Assembly (NCBI RefSeq): GCF_000931445.1
Contig: NZ_CP010849.1
Location: 4,278,001-4,342,000 of the forward strand
Length of the DNA stretch: 64,000 bases
Direction of reading: 5' to 3'
Source of the DNA: Streptomyces cyaneogriseus subsp. noncyanogenus
GTDB taxonomy: Bacteria; Actinomycetota; Actinomycetes; Streptomycetales; Streptomycetaceae
The translations under genes were made by a program, and so were the position numbers. Positions 60,569 through 64,000 of this stretch are shown one piece after another; position 1 is the stretch's first letter, and every line of letters begins with the position of its first letter. Under the pieces are notes generated by a model. That model saw nothing but the letters and a program-made list of their open reading frames with translations, ran no database searches and was not told the DNA's origin.

Positions 60569-61972
60569 GTGCGCACTCCTCGCCCGCTCGTCCCGGCCGC
60601 CGCCGCCCTGGCCCTGCTCACCGCGTGCGGCGGGGGCGGTGTCCACGGCACCCCCGGCGGCTCCGGTGTGCGCGACCCGTACTTCCCGAAGGCCGGCAAC
60701 GGCGGCTACGACGTCACCCACTACGCCCTCGACCTCGCCTACGAGCCCGGGGCGCACCGCCTCACCGGTACCGCGACCCTCACCGCCCGCGCCACCCAGG
60801 ACCTCTCCGCCTTCTCCCTGGACCTCAAGGGCCTCGACGTGCGGCGGGTCACCGTGGACGGCGAGGCGGCCCCCTGGAACCGCGCCGGCCAGGAGCTGAC
60901 CGTCCGGCCGCCGGACGACATCGGCGACGGCGCGGAGTTCCGCGTCGCCGTCCGCTACTCCGGCGCCCCGGAGACGATCATCGACCCGGACGGTTCGCAG
61001 GAGGGCTGGCTGCGCACGGACGACGGGGCGGTGGCGCTCGGCCAGCCCACCGGCTCCATGGCCTGGTTCCCCGGCAACCACCACCCCTCCGACAAGGCGG
61101 CGTACGACATCGAGGTGACCGTGCCGAAAGGGCTGCGGGCGGTCTCCAACGGCGAGCTGACCGGGGAGCGGACCAGCGGCGACCGTACGTCCTTCACCTG
61201 GCACACCGCCGAGCCCATGGCGAGCTACCTCGCCACCCTCGCCATCGGCGACTACGAGATCGCGCGCTCCGCCACCGGGGACGGCGTGCCGGTGTACACG
61301 GCGGTCGACCCGGACCAGGCCGAGGCGAGCCGGGCGGTCCTCGCGCGGATCCCCGAGGTCCTTAAGTGGGCCCGGGACCTCTTCGGCCCCTACCCGTTCG
61401 CCACCACCGGCGCGATCGTCGAGGACCCGCAGGACGCCGGGTACGCGCTGGAGACCCAGAGCCGGCCCGTCTTCCCCGGCGCCCCCGACGTGGTCCTCCT
61501 CGTCCACGAGCTCGCCCACCAGTGGTACGGCGACTCGGTCACGCCCGAGAGCTGGCGGGACATGTGGCTCAACGAGGGCTTCGCCACGTACGCGGAGTGG
61601 CTGTGGGAGGAGGACCACGGCGGCGACAGCGCCCAGGAGACCTTCGAGGCGCTCTACGACGGCACCTACTTCGCGGGCGCGGAGGAAGCGGAGGCGGTCT
61701 GGGCCTTCGCGCCGGCCGAGCCGCCCGACGCCGAGCACGTCTCCGCCGACCCCGTCTACCTGCGCGGCGCGATGGTGCTGCACAGGATCCGGCAGACCGT
61801 CGGCGACGACGCCTTCTTCGCCCTGATCCGGGGCTGGGCGGGCGCCCACCGCCACGGCAACGCCGGCACCGGCGACTTCACGGCCTATGTGGAGGCGAAG
61901 GCGCCGGACCACGACTTCGGCGCGGTCTGGGAGGAGTGGCTGTACGGCGAGGGGAAGCCGGAGCGGCCCTGA
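60569..61972 (+). CDS. Secreted M1-family metallopeptidase lipoprotein
   Basis: A 467-residue aminopeptidase-like enzyme. Lipobox LLTAC-G (Cys20) anchors it outside. Zinc site HELAHQW (His313, Glu314, His317) with the third ligand Glu336 in LNEGFATYAEW, exactly 19 residues after His317. Substrate region ALETQSRPVF takes the place of the exopeptidase GAMEN. Length is about half that of PepN, lacking the C-terminal helical domain, so it is a compact M1 protein. TAGGAT ends 6 nt before the GTG: leaderless. Confidence 0.9.
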   Translation: MRTPRPLVPAAAALALLTACGGGGVHGTPGGSGVRDPYFPKAGNGGYDVTHYALDLAYEPGAHRLTGTATLTARATQDLSAFSLDLKGLDVRRVTVDGEAAPWNRAGQELTVRPPDDIGDGAEFRVAVRYSGAPETIIDPDGSQEGWLRTDDGAVALGQPTGSMAWFPGNHHPSDKAAYDIEVTVPKGLRAVSNGELTGERTSGDRTSFTWHTAEPMASYLATLAIGDYEIARSATGDGVPVYTAVDPDQAEASRAVLARIPEVLKWARDLFGPYPFATTGAIVEDPQDAGYALETQSRPVFPGAPDVVLLVHELAHQWYGDSVTPESWRDMWLNEGFATYAEWLWEEDHGGDSAQETFEALYDGTYFAGAEEAEAVWAFAPAEPPDAEHVSADPVYLRGAMVLHRIRQTVGDDAFFALIRGWAGAHRHGNAGTGDFTAYVEAKAPDHDFGAVWEEWLYGEGKPERP

Positions 61973-61989
61973 CGGCGGACACGGCGAAG

Positions 61990-62016
61990 CCCCCGGCCTT
62001 CCTTCCCGGCCGGGGG
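61990..62016. terminator. Terminator between the M1 peptidase and terD
   Basis: CCCCCGGCC (61990-61998) pairs with GGCCGGGGG (62008-62016) around a 9-nt loop. Confidence 0.85.
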
Positions 62017-62037
62017 CCCGTCACCGCGGGGCGGTCG

Positions 62038-62613
62038 TCAGACGTTGACGCCGAAGTCCTGGGCGATGCCGACCAGGCCCGAGGCGTACCCCTGGCCGAC
62101 CGCGCGGAACTTCCACTCGGCGCCGTTGCGGTACAGCTCGCCGAAGACCATCGCGGTCTCGGTGGCGGCGTCCTCCGACAGGTCGTAGCGGGCGATCTCG
62201 GTGTCGCCGGCCTGGTTGATGATGCGGATGTAGGCGTTGCGGACCTGGCCGAAGTTCTGGCCGCGGTTCTCGGCGTCGTAGATGGAGACCGGGAAGACGA
62301 CCTTGTCGATGTCGGCCGGCAGCGCCGCGAGGTCGACCTTGATCGCCTCGTCGTCGCCGGCGCCCTCGCCGGTGCGGTTGTCACCGGTGTGCACGATCGT
62401 GTTGTCCGGGGTCTGCTTGTTGTTGAAGAAGACGAAGTGGGCGTCGGAATAGACCTTGCCCTGGGCGGTGACCGCGATCGCGGAGGCGTCGAGGTCGAAG
62501 TCGGTGCCGGTGGTGGTACGGACGTCCCAGCCGAGGCCCACGGTGACGGCGGTCAGGCCCGGAGCTTCCTTGGTGAGCGAGACGTTGCCGCCCTTGGACA
62601 GGCTTACAGCCAT
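62038..62613 (-). CDS. terD: TerD family stress/tellurite protein
   Basis: A 191-residue TerD-type protein with two vWA-like halves: VSLSKGGNVSLTKEAPGLTA at the start, FDLDASAIAV and SDAHFVFFNNKQTPDN (calcium-binding acidic residues), then GQNFGQVRNAYIRIINQAG. TerD proteins bind calcium and appear in tellurite and envelope stress responses; Streptomyces has many copies. GGAAAGGA precedes the ATG. Confidence 0.94.
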   Translation of the reverse strand: MAVSLSKGGNVSLTKEAPGLTAVTVGLGWDVRTTTGTDFDLDASAIAVTAQGKVYSDAHFVFFNNKQTPDNTIVHTGDNRTGEGAGDDEAIKVDLAALPADIDKVVFPVSIYDAENRGQNFGQVRNAYIRIINQAGDTEIARYDLSEDAATETAMVFGELYRNGAEWKFRAVGQGYASGLVGIAQDFGVNV

Positions 62614-62794
62614 TGTCGGGAGTCCTTTCCTCGTTTACGTACGCAAGAAGCTACAGCTACCCCTTGGAACGAAGAGAGGGGTACGCGAGGTTCCAGGTGT
62701 CTTTACTTTCTTTACCGGCATCTTCCCGGCCTCTCACCTCGCCTCGCGGGGCGTGCGGATATTCGGGTGACGTGGACGGGACGGACCCGGGAAC

Positions 62795-63232
62795 ATGGAC
62801 GGCATGTCAGGTCCCCATGTCATCCGCGGCTCGGTCTCCCTTCCGGAGGCGGAGCTGATGTGGCGTTTCTCCCGGTCGTCGGGGCCCGGCGGACAGCACG
62901 TCAACACCACCGACACACAGGTGGAACTCCGCTTCGACCTGGCACGGACCGAGGCCCTGCCCGAGGTCTGGAAGCGGCGGGCGCTGGAGCGGCTGGCCGG
63001 GCGCCTGACCGACGGGGTGGTCACCGTGCGGGCCGCCGAGCACCGCTCCCAGTGGCGCAACCGCGAGGCCGCGGCCGTGCGCCTGGCGGCCCTGCTGGCC
63101 GAGGCCACCGCGCCTCCGCCCAAGCCGCGCAGGCCCACCCGGGTGCCGCGCGGCATCAACGAGCGCCGGCTGCGCGAGAAGAAGCAGCGCGCGGAGACCA
63201 AGCGGGGCCGGTCGCCGAAGAACTGGAACTGA
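62795..63232 (+). CDS. arfB: ArfB-like peptidyl-tRNA hydrolase (release factor-like)
   Basis: A 145-residue protein with the GGQ motif in SSGPGGQHVNTTDT (Gly-Gly-Gln releases the peptide) and a basic C-terminal tail (GINERRLREKKQRAETKRGR) that enters the mRNA channel in ArfB. It rescues ribosomes stalled at the end of mRNAs. No codon-recognition domain. ATG 62795 or 62804 (three codons later) are both possible. Confidence 0.92.
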   Translation: MDGMSGPHVIRGSVSLPEAELMWRFSRSSGPGGQHVNTTDTQVELRFDLARTEALPEVWKRRALERLAGRLTDGVVTVRAAEHRSQWRNREAAAVRLAALLAEATAPPPKPRRPTRVPRGINERRLREKKQRAETKRGRSPKNWN

Positions 63233-63242
63233 CCGGCCGGAT

Positions 63243-63455
63243 TCAGGCGAGGTCGAGGAACCCGACCGGCCGCCCGCCGTCGACGATCAACCGGGGCCAG
63301 GCGACGCCGGGATGGACGTACGCCTCGGCGAGCGATTTCACCACGGGGGAGACCGCGTGCTCCTGGCCGGGCCGGACGCGGATGGCGAGCGCGGCCTCGA
63401 TGTTCCGCGGGGTGATCTCTTCGAGCCGGGGCGCGGGTGCGGGTACGGAGGTCAT
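63243..63455 (-). pseudogene. GNAT acetyltransferase, C-terminally truncated
   Basis: 70 codons equal the N-terminal third of a GNAT protein (EEITPRNIEAALAIRVRPGQ, PVVKSLAEAYVHPG, VAWPRLIVDGGRPVGFL) and then stop after FLDLA. The acetyl-CoA motif A is absent both in frame and, as far as I can see, in the flanking 50 bp. Inactive as an acetyltransferase. Sits between arfB (convergent) and the flavin reductase. Confidence 0.75.
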
Positions 63456-63505
63456 CCGCACACCGTAGGAAGGCGGCCGGCCGGACCGCCACGGAGATTC
63501 CGGGC

Positions 63506-64000
63506 TCAGGCCAGGTGCCGGTACCGCCCCCGGAAGTACGTCAGCGGGCCGCCGTCGGCGCTGGGGACGCGGGCGGTGAGGACCCGGCCGATCACCAGGG
63601 TGTGGTCGCCGGCCGTCACGCGCTGCTCGGTGCGGCACTCGAGGGTGGCCAGGGCGCCGCCCACCAGGCAGGCCCCGGTCGCCTCGCCCCGGGTGTAGGG
63701 GATGTCCTCGAACAGCAGGCGGTCGCTGACCCTGCCCTTCATCGCGAAGCGGCCGGCGACGTGGCGCTGGCTCTCGGCGAGCACGGAGACCGCCCACAGG
63801 GGCTGCTCGGCGAGCAGGTCGTCCATGCGGGAGCCCTCGCGCAGGCTGACCAGGACCAGCGGCGGGTCCAGGGAGACGGAGACGAACGCCGTGGCCGTCA
63901 TGCCGACGTCCTCGCCGAGCGGCGCCCGGGGGTCGTCCGGATCGAGCGGCGGCTCCTGCGCGGTCACCAGGACCACGCCCGAGGCCAGCCGGGACATGGC
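63506..64000 (-). CDS. Flavin reductase-like protein, 5' end outside the window
   Basis: At least 163 residues of a flavin reductase domain: SRLASGVVLVTA, GMTATAFVSVSLDPPLVLVS, VSVLAESQRHVAGRFAMKGR and ATLECRTEQRVTAGDHTLVI. Such proteins supply reduced FMN/FAD to monooxygenases or bind flavin. The first in-window Met (63997) precedes an in-family SRLASGV, so the real start is beyond the window edge. Confidence 0.85.
   Translation of the reverse strand, partial: AMSRLASGVVLVTAQEPPLDPDDPRAPLGEDVGMTATAFVSVSLDPPLVLVSLREGSRMDDLLAEQPLWAVSVLAESQRHVAGRFAMKGRVSDRLLFEDIPYTRGEATGACLVGGALATLECRTEQRVTAGDHTLVIGRVLTARVPSADGGPLTYFRGRYRHLA

Noticed and set aside
62640..62710. SigR/ECF-type promoter GGAAC-N19-GTT before terD
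   Set aside because: Spacer is one base or more off the consensus and the -10 is weak.

Overview
The window is a chromosomal segment of a Streptomyces. The DNA is very GC-rich with GC-heavy third codon positions. It carries MshA for mycothiol synthesis, the sporulation anti-sigma factor RsiG, PhoR/PhoP/PhoU, CarD and MsiK. From memory, the gene order follows the S. coelicolor SCO4179-SCO4250 region (nur, ygfZ, rsiG, mshA, gpm, phoU/phoR/phoP, carD, ispD, ispF, cysS, rlmB, msiK). No CRISPR array, rRNA operon, biosynthetic cluster or intact transposon was seen.

Layout. 0-5.2 kb: housekeeping and regulatory genes (DUF3099, DsrE, nitrobindin-like protein, Nur, YgfZ, Dtd, RsiG, and a HAD-fold protein with lost catalytic residues). 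5.2-13.2 kb: accessory genes (TetR + HelD-like ATPase, imine-reductase-like enzyme/HxlR pair, SGNH hydrolase, TetR with a palindromic operator, a broken FAD monooxygenase, an XRE regulator with its palindrome). 13.3-24.4 kb: core genes (HBHA-like protein, DUF2516, receiver-SpoIIE phosphatase, NlpC/P60 hydrolase, methyltransferase, mshA, ybjN, AraC/DUF2000 pair, MFS, gpmA). 24.4-29.5 kb: a decayed island with a broken tyrosine integrase, a transposase fragment, an XRE fragment, a three-gene XRE/Cys-rich operon, a broken fructosamine-kinase gene and a divergent cold-shock-fold gene.

30-35.5 kb: a stress module (DUF5994, cold-shock protein, DEAD-box helicase, CBS protein), then an unusual structured leader before a MerR gene, a DUF4242 protein and a Cys-rich mini-protein. 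35.7-44.6 kb: the phosphate regulon core with a matching PHO box, then carD-ispD-ispF-cysS-rlmB. 44.8-49.4 kb: a DoxX-type membrane protein, a nucleotidyltransferase, an exported protein and msiK, the ATPase shared by sugar ABC importers. 49.5-64 kb: a WYL regulator/DUF3224 pair around a 13-bp-arm palindrome, tRNA-Thr, an APH(6)-type kinase divergent from a DAO oxidase, a quinone reductase-MFS operon, a two-component system, an M1 peptidase lipoprotein, TerD, an ArfB-like release factor, a truncated acetyltransferase and a flavin reductase cut by the window edge.

Regulation seen directly: at least 17 genes have a TANNNT -10-like hexamer ending 6-8 nt before the start codon, the signature of leaderless mRNAs. 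Strong stem-loops separate most convergent pairs.
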